Shown: one piece after another, positions 36,684-49,489 of the stretch
Layout: every line of letters starts with the position of its first letter
Numbering within the stretch: position 1 is the first letter of the stretch
NCBI RefSeq assembly: GCF_014529535.1
Contig: NW_023503409.1
Location: forward strand, 744,390 to 808,389
From: Bradysia coprophila
Lineage: Eukaryota > Arthropoda > Insecta > Diptera > Sciaridae
Direction: 5' to 3'
Length of the DNA stretch: 64,000 nt
Notes under the pieces: model-generated
The model's input: only the letters and a program-made list of their open reading frames with translations
Told to the model about the DNA's origin: nothing
Databases searched by the model: none
Position numbers and translations under genes: made by a program

Positions 36684-38717
36684 CAGTTATACGGTTAAGA
36701 CAATTTTGAGCATTTACAAATAGACCCAATACCAATTTTATTGGAGGAAAAATGCGTACTGAGCGTACCGATAACACTTTGTGGTTGTCACTTTTGGTGA
36801 TTTCGTTAATAGAAAGATTGTGATTTTCACTGACGTAAAACTTTGATTTATAACACAACTCTCCATTATACGTAGTTACTTCTCCATAAGTTACGTACTT
36901 TTAATTTTCAAATCCAACGTCTCCTTGTAACTATAATGAAAATTTGAATCTCCCTACGACAAGTATACGATCGGGTATTTCGAGAAAGCTAACAAGTCTT
37001 TTACTTCATTAGGTTTTTTTTGTTGCAAAACAGAGGTCATCGATATGAGTTGATGAAAGGTTTTTAAACGGCTAAACAAATACATACATCAAGGAATGCC
37101 ATCAATCAACAGTTTTGTTTTGTGCTATTGTAAACCAATTGCAAAAATAAATGCAGTCCTGCATGCAATAAGACGATATTATGAAGGCCTAATTACCAAG
37201 TACGAAAAATCATTAAGTACAAAACTCATTTTCACGTTAAATCATATAGAATTATACCTCTAAGAATATCAACCATAATGAATATATCTACATCTAGCGA
37301 TAACCGTTACGATGTTTCAACTATTTTGTAGTAATTAATTGTTGGTTTGTTTGGATATGGTTTATGCGTAATTTAAAGCATCATCTTATTACACACATTG
37401 CAGTGTATTTAGTTATCTGCTAAAAATGAACTAGAGCATGCGTACAATGTGTATCTAATAGATATTTAATAATTACAATTATAGGAGTTCTGGTTATAGG
37501 ATACCAACGTTAAGTACACTTTTATGGAAATAAATGAGCAGCCGGTTGGAAGTTATATATATATAAGCTGGTATATGATACATATACAGGATTCGTTTTT
37601 TTTTGTCGGAAAAAGCATGCGTGCATTCAGTAGACACAATTTTAATACTTTAATTTGTACTTTAAAAATTGCAATCACTTACTCTGCTTTACCAACCACA
37701 CATCATTTTCATGTTTTATAACAATAAGACGAACATGTAATTACTATTTGCAAAACTCAAAGGTTGTGTACCATACATCGAAATGATGCTCTTCGCTCTG
37801 TATTATATATTATGGTATCGTATGCTGCTTGGCTCATCGCAAAAACTCCTGTAAAATGCCATATAAAATGCATAAATAAAAATTCGCCATAACTACTTAA
37901 GTATAACAACATTTAATTTGGTGTGTTTTGAAATATACAAAAATAAAAGAAAAAAAAAACATCTAATTTCATTTCGAAAAGGACTCCGAAGCACAATGGC
38001 ACAATGCTTCCAGACATGCAAGATGAATTTTGCCGCGGGCTAAAAATTGATCTTAGCTCAGTGCATCGTATGCATTTACATTTTCACATTCAGCGGTACA
38101 CTGACAGATTGAAAATTACAAATTTTTCTCTGTTTTTTCCATTTAAATACTATACTAACTTGAGGGTAATTTAAGATCGCGCACACTACACATATTATAC
38201 AATACGTATAAATATATACGTATGAACTGAGGCAATAACCTGCACCTGTTATTTAAAGGAGAGAAGAAAAAAACACAAAAAATTTTTGTGTATTGTTGAT
38301 ATAATTCTTCGTGTTTTTCCTTTGAAGAAATTCTTATCATGGAGCGGTTCACCAAAAATAAGTATGCATAGTATACCTTTAACACGACCTCAAATGACTC
38401 AAATCCAGTTGTGATGCATGTTTGAAACATTTAAGTTATGTTAGCAACACTTATTGCATCGCACTGATCCTCGGAAATAAAAAAAAAGTTGAATCGGAGA
38501 ATATCGGTGTCTTTAAAGAAAACGAACATCTGTTTGCGTAATTATTCAAAAATATGTTAAAACTCTTTTAGTATCAATTACAATTACTGGGTATTTTTTT
38601 GTCACAACATGTAGTTGCGTGCTTAACCTACATAAAATAGTATTTCTGCTCTTTTGTTTAACTTTTTTACAAACGGCAATTGTATCGCGACATCAACATT
38701 AGTTCTTTGGTAATTTT

Positions 38718-38752
38718 TGATACAAAATCTTTTACTTCATAAGCTTCAACAT
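38718..38752 (-). repeat. Dispersed repeat, short copy, minus strand
   Basis: Reads tacaaaatcttttacttcat on the plus strand and aagcttcaacat after it, the reverse complement of the core found at 36573 and 44555. It closely matches the copy at 57591. Confidence 0.5.
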
Positions 38753-41700
38753 AATCTTCTGCTAATGTCGTCAATGCTGACAACTGATGACGATGTTTTA
38801 AATTTTTTTAAAGTTAATAATGAACATCTAAGATGTCAAACCATTGTTGATGTATAGAACATTTTGTGGAAATAGATAGTTCAAACTGTTGGCATGATCG
38901 AAAAATCTAAGTTTTTCAAAGGTTTGACCACATTTTTGCATAAGTGATCCCGTACAAATGTAAAACTAAATTGATGATATCACATTTCGTATGGGTATAC
39001 GCACATCCTAATAGGTAAATATATAATAATTTTAGAGTTTAATTTATGTTATAAAGGTAAGGTTCAATATGCCATCATCTTTCTCGTAGTGCACATATAT
39101 TATACACATGATATAGTTAGTTGCCGCGGGCATAGTTGCTTCCAATTCACCGACAAACCCGCAAGAAGTGTACGTGTTGTATTGCTAAACGCTTACCGTT
39201 GCCTTCCTTTCCCAATATGTTTAATGATAGTTGCCTGCAGCCAAATTAAATCGCAAAATAAATTTGTCTGAGGAATTTTTCTATATAGTAGACCATTTCC
39301 GAACAAGTTTTTTTGTTTTTATTTATTTTTAGTTTAAAGAGTTATGATGCTGTTTGAAAGGATTCGTTATTATTGATTGTTTTCGGGTTTTGGAAGGTTA
39401 ATTAAAAAATATTTAGTTCTTATGTAAAATACTTGACGTTGTTTATACGTTCTTGTAGTCGATAATTTGACCACTTAATACCATAAGCAGATGAATTAAA
39501 CTTTTAAGGAAATAATTGTTCCAACCATTGATATGAAGGATTATTTCCTTTCCTCTACCGCATCTGTTATCGACAACGACGACTAACTTAATAATGAACT
39601 CTACGTAAAAAGACATTTTTTATTGCAAAATCCACAAGTGAAAGATTTGCTTTTCGGTCTGTTGAAAATACTTGAACAAATCAAGTAGCAGATTCGTGAA
39701 AGGTTAAATTGCATGAGCAATAGGAGTGATATAAAAACATCAGATCGACAGATAACAAAACAACAAATGAAAGTCACTTTACATTCTTTCAAATCTAGTT
39801 TAAGATTCGGATCATGTTTAAAGGTTACGCTTCGAAAATGCTCCTAAAAAGCATTCATAAGTTCATACAACACTTCGTTGATTTTTGTTTTTTCCATACT
39901 CATAACATTCAAGTACAAAACAGCTAATGTTTCACTGCGGTAAGACTTGGTTGATTCTCTTATTGTTCTTATTAAAATAGCAGATACTCATTACGATGAT
40001 AGTTTTCCGTATCCAAGTGTGTAATGTACAAAACCAAACATTGATGTCTTCAGTGACGATGCACTGGAGTGTGTTACATAAATGAAAATATGAAATGTGA
40101 CACGTTTTGCACGCTGGTCGCCTGTGTCATTTTTTTGAGTTTAATAGAATGATTTTTTTAATTAGGGATACTATTGACAGTAGTAGTGCAAAATTTTCAT
40201 TTCTTTTTTTGTGCAAAAATCAGCAAATAACATTTGTATGGTGAACCAAGCATAAAAATACGAAATAAAATCTCAGTTTTATCGTTAATAAACTCTTGAA
40301 CAATAATCTTCTCGTATGTCTGACAAAGTATACAAACTGTCAAAGCACAGTGCGTTGAAACTGTGAAAAATATCTAAGAAATGCTTGTAAGACTTGATGC
40401 AAAATGTTAATCATTGTCATACTCCTGTTAAATTTGCTGTAAAACCATGTATTGTGGCTTGGTGTATTTTTTGTAACCTTTCTAATATTTATAGAGCTAA
40501 TGGATGACTCGATTAATTGATTAATTAGATGCTGATAGTAATCGGTCGATATATTTTGTGTTGAATGGAAAGATGACTTACATCTACAAATTAATAAATC
40601 GTCATATAAGTTCGAATTCCATTATTTGACTTGCCTGAAAGTGGTATGTATTACTTACTGCGATATACTTCACTGTTTGATAACTATTTTTACTGTTTTC
40701 ACGCGTGTTAGTACATTTTCAACCAAGTCATTTTTCAAGAAATTCAAAAATAAGTTGTAAACCCGTACTCATCGGTAGGCAACCAATATTTTTGTGTATA
40801 AAATGAAGCGTTTAAATAAGTCCTTTAGGCAATATCTATCCACAACCAGTATTATTTTTGTTCAATCAATTTTCTCAATTTTCAATATTTTAATTTTCTT
40901 GTTTTACACAAAATCTACTACTTCATATGATTTCACACAGAATTTTCTTTATAATGAGAAACAAATCTCAAGTCACCTCTTTCTTTCGCCACAGTTGTCA
41001 ACTCAACAGATGGCTAGCCATTTCGAGAAACGTGGAGCTACAAAGGACCCTACTGTAAGACCTTTCCTATAGCCATCCGAGCAGAGGTTTAGATTTGATA
41101 GGGTCAAATTAGAAATTACTTTCCCACTACACCTATATAAGTAAATGAAACAGCATTTAATTAACAGAAAAACACCTAATTAATTCCCTTCGAATAAATA
41201 AACATAAATCAGTGTTCAATGTAACACTTGATGTAACCGTACCGATTTTCAACCGAAACAACTATAAAAATTTGTATTTTTCTTAAAACAGAAACACACA
41301 TTTTAAGTAAATTAAGACCTATTTATTTATGCCATTGAAAAATGCATGTTAAAACGTTGCCCTAAATGCTAAACATAAAAATGTAAACACCAAATTAATG
41401 TAGTTTCATGTAACGCTTAGGCAATTAAAGCGAGAAAAAAAATCTCTCAAACTCCACACACAGAGAACATTACCGAGTTCTCTGCATTTACAAGAATTAA
41501 AAAAAAATATATATTTACCAAAACCATAATATTTTCGAAATTGTTCTCGTTTTCTGGTTGTTTTATATCATTTCGTTTTGTCGTTCTTTGAATCATTTTA
41601 AGTATAAAATAACATTGAATCTGATTTGGAGGATATAATAACCTATTTTAAGACATGAATATTAGTTCAAATGGAAATAAAAGGGAAATGAAAAAAGTTC

Positions 41701-42021
41701 CTGTCGTTTTGTTTTATTCTTGGTTTCGTATTTCAATATTTTCCCTAAAATTAAAACAGGAGAACGAGAACAAAGAAAGCCGTTTGAGGAACAGAGGAAC
41801 TTGAAAGACACTTGAAAGAGCTGTAGAATCGAAACTTCATTTAGTCGGGTCGCACTCTATTTAACTCTATTTATAAATCAACTGAAATTTGATGTCAATA
41901 CAGAAATTTACCAGGGTCTTTCATTCTAATTACGAATTACAAAGAAAGATATAATAAATTAGTCTTTGCATACCGCTATTTCATCTCTTACGATTGCGGG
42001 TAATGTTATTTAATACAAGGC

Positions 42022-42049
42022 TTGTTAAAACTGCTGAAGTAAAAGATTA
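42022..42049 (+). repeat. Dispersed repeat, short copy
   Basis: Reads ttgttaaaactgctgaagta then aaagatta; the core is conserved, the downstream blocks only weakly (tttgaaaaaatactta). Confidence 0.45.
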
Positions 42050-43232
42050 CGCTACAACTTTGAAAAAATACTTAGAGATCATTGATAAATTATGTCTAGC
42101 ATGCGAAAGGGATGCAAGATATGGATATTGAAAATGTGATAGAGAGATATGGAAATAGTCGTCACGCGACTTTTATTGCTCCCTTAGTTCAAAAGAACTA
42201 AAAATTCTGTGACAGTGAGTGTCCATGACTCCAATTACCTTACAAAGTAGCGGTATCAATAAAATTTTAACTTTAACTACACTAAAATCGGATGCAATAA
42301 CCTTACACGCCTTACACGGATTTGGAATGCTATCTCTCCAAATCCCAATCAAATTTAACTAATCTGATGAACGATAGAATTCTATAAAAGAACGTTTTAG
42401 TGTCACCGAGTAGAAGAATTGCAAAGGATTGTTTAACAGATATATGTTCGCTTCGCATAATATTTTGATAAATCCCATACTGAACGTGATTTCATTTCTG
42501 AAACAATTTCGTTAACTATTTGTATTCCCTCAAATTTTTAAAATGAAAAACTTTTAGAAAGAAAAAGTAAAACGATCCAACAATACAACTAGAAAAAACA
42601 ATCATTGGTGAAGAAAATGAGGAATATTCTCACATACTGATGACAAAATAAAATGTTTGCTCGCATGGAACAGACATAAAATACAAAAATTTGTTGTATC
42701 TGCCACCAGTAAAATAAGACACATAAATTCGGTTATTTAGGGACGGTAATGGTTCAAATTGCTTCAGATGTACGTACACACATTTCAGTGTTACATGGTA
42801 TTTGGTGTTGCTTGATTTTATACAAAAACAATTACCCAACTGAACTATTTTTAAAATTAACACCCCATTTAAATTTCAAAGTGATACAATTAGCTTTGAC
42901 ATTTATTACAGAAATTCTTCTTTTCGCTTAAATTATTGATAATTAAAATTTTAAAATTGTTTCAAGAAGGCGAGTCTAAAGGATTCCACTTAAAAATTTA
43001 AAGCAAAGAACTTGAAAAGAAAACACAACGTTCCACTTAATTTCATAGTTTTGGTTATGTTAATATCGTGCGTATACGTTAAATGGAATAGTAGTTTGAC
43101 TCAATTCACAGCCCTGCTACTAGCGTAGCTGTGCTGTGCTATATTCAATTTGAACGTTAAGCTTTAAACTTTTCAAAGTGGCTACTCATCAGTTATCGCC
43201 GTTGAGTAAATAGAGTCGGTAAATGGCAACTA

Positions 43233-43299
43233 ATGTTAAAATTAGTGAAGTACAAGATTTAACACAGAGAATTTAGCAACAAAAGAAGTACCAATTTTT
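43233..43299 (+). repeat. Dispersed repeat copy
   Basis: Reads atgttaaaattagtgaagta then caagattt, followed by aaaagaagtacc at the position where other copies have agaagtaa. Confidence 0.5.
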
Positions 43300-44554
43300 T
43301 TTAATCACAGTCAGACCCGAGGTCAGACCTGGAATTTGTAAACGTTAGTAACATTGGCTGTAGTAGCATCCCGCTTTCACAAAGATAGCTCCTGAAATTG
43401 CAAAAAAGAGAAGGAAACATCGTTTTCTCACTTCTATACCTGGTATATACCTCCTATATAGCAAGAAGTATTTAAATACAAACTCCTTTAGTACTTAAAT
43501 ACTAAAAAAATAGTTTCAACACCAGATGAAAAAACAAATATTAAAATTTTACACTTATCCATACCATATGACCATAGTTTTAAAGTGGTCACCGAAAAAA
43601 TACGAAAAAACTTGGTTATCAACTGCACGGTCGTCGGTAGCTTTTCCGTTCCAGCTAAACATTCTCAAACGTTTTTTTTAATGAAACGTGACTGAATGAA
43701 AGCGGAAGTTGTAGTTGTGTAAATTTAACATTTATCAATGAATTAGTCATACTCACTATACAATCGTTTGTTTTGTAGAGATGAAATCAACATTAATCAA
43801 TGAATGTACAATTTTTTTGGAATAGACTGTGACGTAGACTTTGGTTATGTATTTAGGTAATATTTTCAGTACATTAAGCCACACACGGCTTTGAAAGCTG
43901 GAATGTGCGTTACAGTTTACAGTGTCAAATATAAGAGGCGATGTTTTTAACACTCACAAAATTACCTTAAACCCATTATGGGAACTAATTTCAACCGATT
44001 AAAAAAAATATTAAAATTAAAATCCAACAGCAAGAATTTATTAAAGACAAAACCAAAATTAATTTGTGCCATCATATGACTTTGAATTTATAAGGTGCAT
44101 CCCAATGTCAACAAAATTTTTTTTTTCCTTTTCTACATACTTGTTCTCAGAATTGCAATTTAAATTCCTTGCACGAAGACCATCCTACAGACGTGACTCA
44201 CAATTTTTTTATGCATACAATTCAAATACAGACAGTTGGGAAAAAGCCACATTGAATTTTATACTTTACAAAAGGCACCCAATATGATGAGTTCCACATT
44301 TAATTTTTTAAATAAAATTATACGATCACTTCCCAGCTACTATCGTTGGTTAAAATTGTATGGAATGGAATAAACATCTGTTATCGGCAGCAACGATAAA
44401 AATAACCGTTGACATTTAGTAAATATGGCTTTGAAAATTCAAAAATCTGTTAAAACAAATGAAGTAATCATACATTGTATCTATCGAAATCAACAAACCT
44501 CAACAAAAACAATGACAAGCTCTTGGTAATGTTGTCCTTCATATAGTAAAATGC

Positions 44555-44667
44555 ATGTTTAAAAAAATGAAGTACAAGATTTGAAATCAACAGATTAAAA
44601 ATACTTTGATAGAAGTAAAAAACGTGATAATAATACTGGTCAAATGCTTGCCGTCTGTAACAGGTTA
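44555..44667 (+). repeat. Dispersed repeat, longest copy
   Basis: Core atgaagtacaagattt, then aacagattaaaaatactttg, agaagtaaaaaacg, aatactggtcaaatg and gccgtctgtaacaggtt. The last block recurs at 48781-48810 (gccgtctgtaaaaggtt), which defines a unit of about 110 bases. Confidence 0.65.
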
Positions 44668-45773
44668 AGTAGATGGCGAGATTTTGATGATTTGTACCAT
44701 GAATTTAACTTTCCGATTTTTGTTTCCTTTTTTTTCCTTTTTTTTTTTACAATCTTTCATTTATTATTGCTTGCATTGAATAAATCCTAAATTTGTATCA
44801 GTAAATGAAACAAATTCCACCCATGGATGCTTTTTTAGGCACTAGATGTGTAGATGTGCCGTAGGCCGAGTGTGACAATACACATCGTGTGCCGAAAAAA
44901 GCATTTATCATCGAGTTGCATACAACGTTTTTCGCAATAAATGCATTGAAAAGTCCTACTTTTCGTCTCTTGTTGCGAAAATAACTATTTCAGTACATAT
45001 AGGATAGCTGAAAAGCGTATCCATTCAAAATGTTAAGATGTTACAAAATGTTATTTTCTCATGGAATTCATCAGCATAGCTTAAATAATAACAGTCTACT
45101 CATGCATTTCCACACAAAAGGTCACTCAAAGCACGCGACTCTATCAACAATCCCATTCATAGTTTTTTATTTTATTTATCAATTTCGTTGTCATTATTTC
45201 TTTCTTAAACTTTTTTTGGCTGCTAATTGTTGTCTATTACCTTTTAATCAATATTTATTTAAATATTTTTTTCTCCTTCTTTTCAGTCAAACAAATTTTT
45301 TTCGTTAATTAAAATCATGCATCAATAAAAAAAACTGAGACGTATCGATATATATACAAGATATTATGTTTGGATGTTGCTACGTCTGATTCGGATTTGT
45401 TACATGCACACTTCGTTGTCTACGTATATTATATGTAACGAGTCGCGGGCTGTCGCGAGCGTGGGAACATTTAAATGTAGGTAGGTGTCAAACAAAAGAA
45501 CAACTTTCGACAGAGCATTACATGAATGCATTCTTCTGGGACAATATTCTTTGTTGGTTTCAGATGTGAATGCTTGTACGTACTAAAAGTATCGTTCTTA
45601 TCGTTACACCTTTGATGTACGTAGAAACACTGTATCGAAACGAAATCAATGTTACCTACATTCCGTTAGACAAGTTTTTTTTTTCAACCGGTGGAAACGG
45701 TCTATGTTAATTCATCTGCGATCAGGGTGTATTTCGTATGTACAAAGCTTTTCTTCGAAGTATGTGTTAGTTG

Positions 45774-45856
45774 TTAAGTTGGTACACATGTGGCGCGATA
45801 GAAGGAACATGTGAATGACAGCTGACACCTATCTCACCGCATGTGTACCAACTTAA
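45774..45856. repeat. 83-bp palindrome with TTAA ends
   Basis: Starts ttaagttggtacacatg and ends with the exact reverse complement. TTAA at both ends would fit a piggyBac-type target, giving a tiny MITE; alternatively it is a plain palindrome. Confidence 0.6.
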
Positions 45857-46363
45857 CATTTCTTAACATTTTCTTAACAGTTTTATTCTAGCCGTGTTCT
45901 AGACGTTTTCTTCTCATCACCTTTATCTTGATAATATATGTAGCTTGCTGTCGACGACGTCGACGACAAAGTATGTGTTTAGCCCTGCCTTAACAAATGA
46001 AGTAAATGACCAAAAACTCTACGAATGTTTGAACAAAATGATCTTGAAAGTCCAATTGTGAGACTTAAATGACTTATTACACAGCACTCCTACTAGTATG
46101 AAACACTGAATTGACAATTGATATCAAATTTGGAGGCTTTAGTGATACGAGTTACCGCTTTGGATTGTTTGTATTGTATGTTTCAACTCATACAACGAAA
46201 ACAAGTCATCTATCTGTATAACAGAAACGCAGTGCCTACTGTGATTTCATCAGCCTCCGAATATTTTCTATGTTCGTGCTAGTAGCAGTGCTTTGCTCAT
46301 TCCAATCTCACAAGTTGTTTTTTATGTCTCTATATAAAATGTTTCTTTTATATTGGTAGTGAT

Positions 46364-46534
46364 CAGGGCCTATTTTCGATAATTTAAATTCTCCAAATTA
46401 TCAAAAAATTCTTGAAATTATCGAAAAATTATCAAAATTCTCCAAAAATAAATTTAAGAATTTCGATAATTTTTGTAGAATTTAGAGAATTTTTCGATAA
46501 TTTCGAGAATTTAGATTATCGAAAATAGGCCCTG
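46364..46534. mobile_element. hAT-type MITE, 171 bp
   Basis: Terminal inverted repeats start cagggcctattttcgataat, exact on both sides. The 8-base direct repeat gtagtgat flanks it at 46356-46363 and 46535-46542. A CAGGG start with an 8-bp duplication is the standard hAT signature. The interior is AT-rich with repeated tcgataattt-like words and pairs partly along its length. Confidence 0.88.
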
Positions 46535-48687
46535 GTAGTGATACCAGTACCAACCAGTCTGACATTTATACATTAACAATCTCAGGTCTTGAACTTGGTT
46601 GATGGTAAAAATTTAATACATCAAATATACGAACTTTTAAAGTATCTATTCTTGCGACCAAGGTGTAAACTTATGTCGAAACTAGATGAATTATGCAAAA
46701 TTGTTCGATAACTAATTCTTTCCAGCATTGGTCGGAAGTGCCCAGTTTTATAAATCACATTTTTATTTAGACCCAAACGAAGCCGTGCAGTTCGTATAAA
46801 GCAAATATTTGTAAATAATTTGCAGAGTGTTTTTATGGTCATGAAAAGTAAATTTTGTCAAAATTACCTGTGTCTTTTGTCCGGCTTTTTAGAGACTCCT
46901 CATTTATTGATCATTAGCGACATACTGTTAATTTTCGAGTGTAAACGTTCTTGTTAACAACTCACCATTTAGTTGGGATTGTTAGATTTTAAAACGACGT
47001 GGTATTTGATCAAAGTCTGCACATTTTCTCTTGGATTTTCCAACATTTCCAATTAGATTTTAGATAATGTCGAAGTAATCTAAAGCAAATCAATGCATAC
47101 ATTTCAAACAAATGTATTGTGAGTTGTGCAACAATGTAGTTAGTTTCTACAAAGCAAACCTTTAAACTAGGTCCTGGTATTCTCAGCAATATTAATTGTG
47201 TCTTTGATATATTCAGATCAATCGATATTATGTTCCATCCAATCTCATCTGTTATCTCTGCATCAAAGACATGATGTAATTGACTCCGAATTCGTACGAT
47301 GCAAACTGAACGGAATGATTCGTTGTTAAAATATCAGTTCGCAGACATTACGTTGATGTGATTCGATAAGAGGGCGAGACGAGAACTGAGTAATAAAACA
47401 AAGTTTTCTTTTGACATTTTTTTTAAATATTTATTTTCGTATTCTTTTTTTTAAGCTTGTAGTGAGTTTTTTTTCATACAATTTCGGTTTTTCGTGCTTT
47501 GATAGGGGGTGTTTGATCTTGTGTCAGTCTTACACATAAATCTATTGTTCGTGAATATTTTATAAAAATTCTAACGGATTTTTTCTTCTTGTTTTTTTAA
47601 CACAATTTCGAAAATATTAAATTGCGAACAACAGAAATTGAAATTGTGCCATTTCTATTTATCCAACAATTTTGTGAATTTAATTTTGTGGAATTTTTTG
47701 TTTACATTTATTTGCATAATTATTTAATTTTACTAAAATAGACTGAAACTGTTAAAAATATAAAATAAATAAATCTTTGGTGAAATAATAAATAATTTTA
47801 ATTAATAAATAATAAAATCGAACGAACTGAATTGAAAAGGACTTGGAATTTACATTTAAAAAGAAATTTATACAAAGAATGCCTTACGTCTAAATATTTC
47901 TTCTTTTCCTTATTTATGACTTGAATCGCTGTTTTTTGTTTTTGTTCATTCAATCAAACGATTATTATTTTCTTCTTGTATATCTGAATTGAGAAAAACA
48001 ATTTTCAAGTTTTTGAATGATTTTTTTGTTAAAATAATTTTAAAATTTAAATTAAATATTTCATTGGGATTTATCACAGATTCATCTTGTTAAATTTTAT
48101 TACCATTTTTCCGACTAAAAGAAAACTCATATGTTCGTTAGTATCGTCATTGTAGTTTTTGAAGTCTATTGTTGTTGTTATGAATTAATGAAAATTTTGT
48201 TTTTCTCAATTGAATTAGCTCTGCCTTTTTCATGTATGTGTGTGTGTGTGCATTTATGTGTGTTTATTGAACAATTTTAATTTCTAATTACGTATAAGAA
48301 TTGTAAACACTTTCTTCCTTATAAAAATTATTACAAAATTAATGTTCTGACTAGTACTTTCGTAGAATTTATCAACTAAAAAATAAAAATTTTATTTTCT
48401 TTTTGCTTAAAGGATCGGATGAAATTTGGAAGGATTTTTCTTTACTTGTATGAAGGGATGGCATTGTTTTCTTTATTTTATTTTTGTTTTATTCATTGAC
48501 TACTGGTTATACAGAATTCTACCCGATATTTCGAAAAATGACCTTGATATGTACGCCATCGTTATTGACAAACTACCATACTTTTTGATTAAAATAAAAA
48601 ATTAAAAAATGAGGAAAAAAACTGGGAAGTGATAAAGCACTGGCTTTCTAGCTGGACAGTCCAGCGCAATCTTTATAGCAAACTGTA

Positions 48688-48812
48688 CTTGAAAACTTAT
48701 GAAGTAAAAAATTTGGATTTGATCTGATGAAAATGCTAAGATCGAAGGAAGTAATTGATTCGATTAATTATTCTGGAGGTATGTCTGCCGTCTGTAAAAG
48801 GTTGAACTTTGC
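48688..48812 (+). repeat. Dispersed repeat, diverged copy
   Basis: Starts cttgaaaacttatgaagta, then aaaaattt; later blocks are gatcgaaggaagtaattga and gtctgccgtctgtaaaaggt. The block order follows the copy at 44555. Confidence 0.5.
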
Positions 48813-49427
48813 AATTTGTGACAAGTTTGGCAATTGAAAGCAATTGATAATAAGCAACCAATTATTGCTTCAAGTCAAGTCTCAGTCAAATGCTTGAAAG
48901 AAATCAGTATAGCAAAAGTCACTAACAGCCAGTGCAAGTGGTATTTCGTTTACCGGTAAGCAAATTTATTTCTAACTGTAATTATGTTTTGTATCGGTAG
49001 ACATTCGTTCAAAATGTTTACCCACTATTTCGACGGGGCATCTGTATATTCTGTAAGGATTAATGGACGTTTTATCTAGTATGATTCGGTTCTTGCTTAA
49101 AACTAATTATGTGCTCAGTCTTTGGTTTCTACACCACAACGAATTGTTTGTCTTTAAACATGAAAATGCAACATTTTTCTTACACTCTTTATGTTTTAGA
49201 TTGGACAACATTATTACTACTGACCGAATAGAACTGCATTTTTTCCCTCTCCATTATTACACACTCAGCTAGACGCCGGAGGGATCTTAAACATTATCGA
49301 CTGACAAAATAATTTTGACTCACATTTTTGGTTTATTTTGATCGTTCACATTGTTTCACACTTAATTTCAACACACTCAATTTAAATAATTGTTTTTCGA
49401 CAGGAGCTTTTTTGAAATACACACTCA

Positions 49428-49433
49428 TTTATT
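49428..49433 (-). terminator. Poly(A) signal of the rhomboid gene
   Basis: Minus-strand AATAAA (in gtaaataaatgag) about 57 bases after the stop at 49490. It is in a sensible position for the gene's 3' end. Confidence 0.6.
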
Positions 49434-49489
49434 TACACTAAAACATCGTCTATAAAATTACAATTAGATCAGAGCAAAACAAAATTACT

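Larger units (their letters stand above)
32746..49427. other. 16.7-kb gene desert
   Basis: AT-rich sequence with no frame that shows family features, splice support or biased composition. It contains copies of a dispersed repeat with a TGAAGTACAAGATTT core, a (TA)n run at 36665-36683, a TTAA palindrome at 45774-45856, a hAT-type MITE at 46364-46534 and a (TG)n run at about 48234-48250. Enhancers for the downstream rhomboid gene or an unrecognised lncRNA could be here, but no sequence signal shows it. Confidence 0.6.

Noticed and set aside
40794..41072. 92-codon plus-strand frame with a hydrophobic middle
   Set aside because: Composition follows the AT-rich background, there is no splice or poly(A) support, and no family feature is visible.
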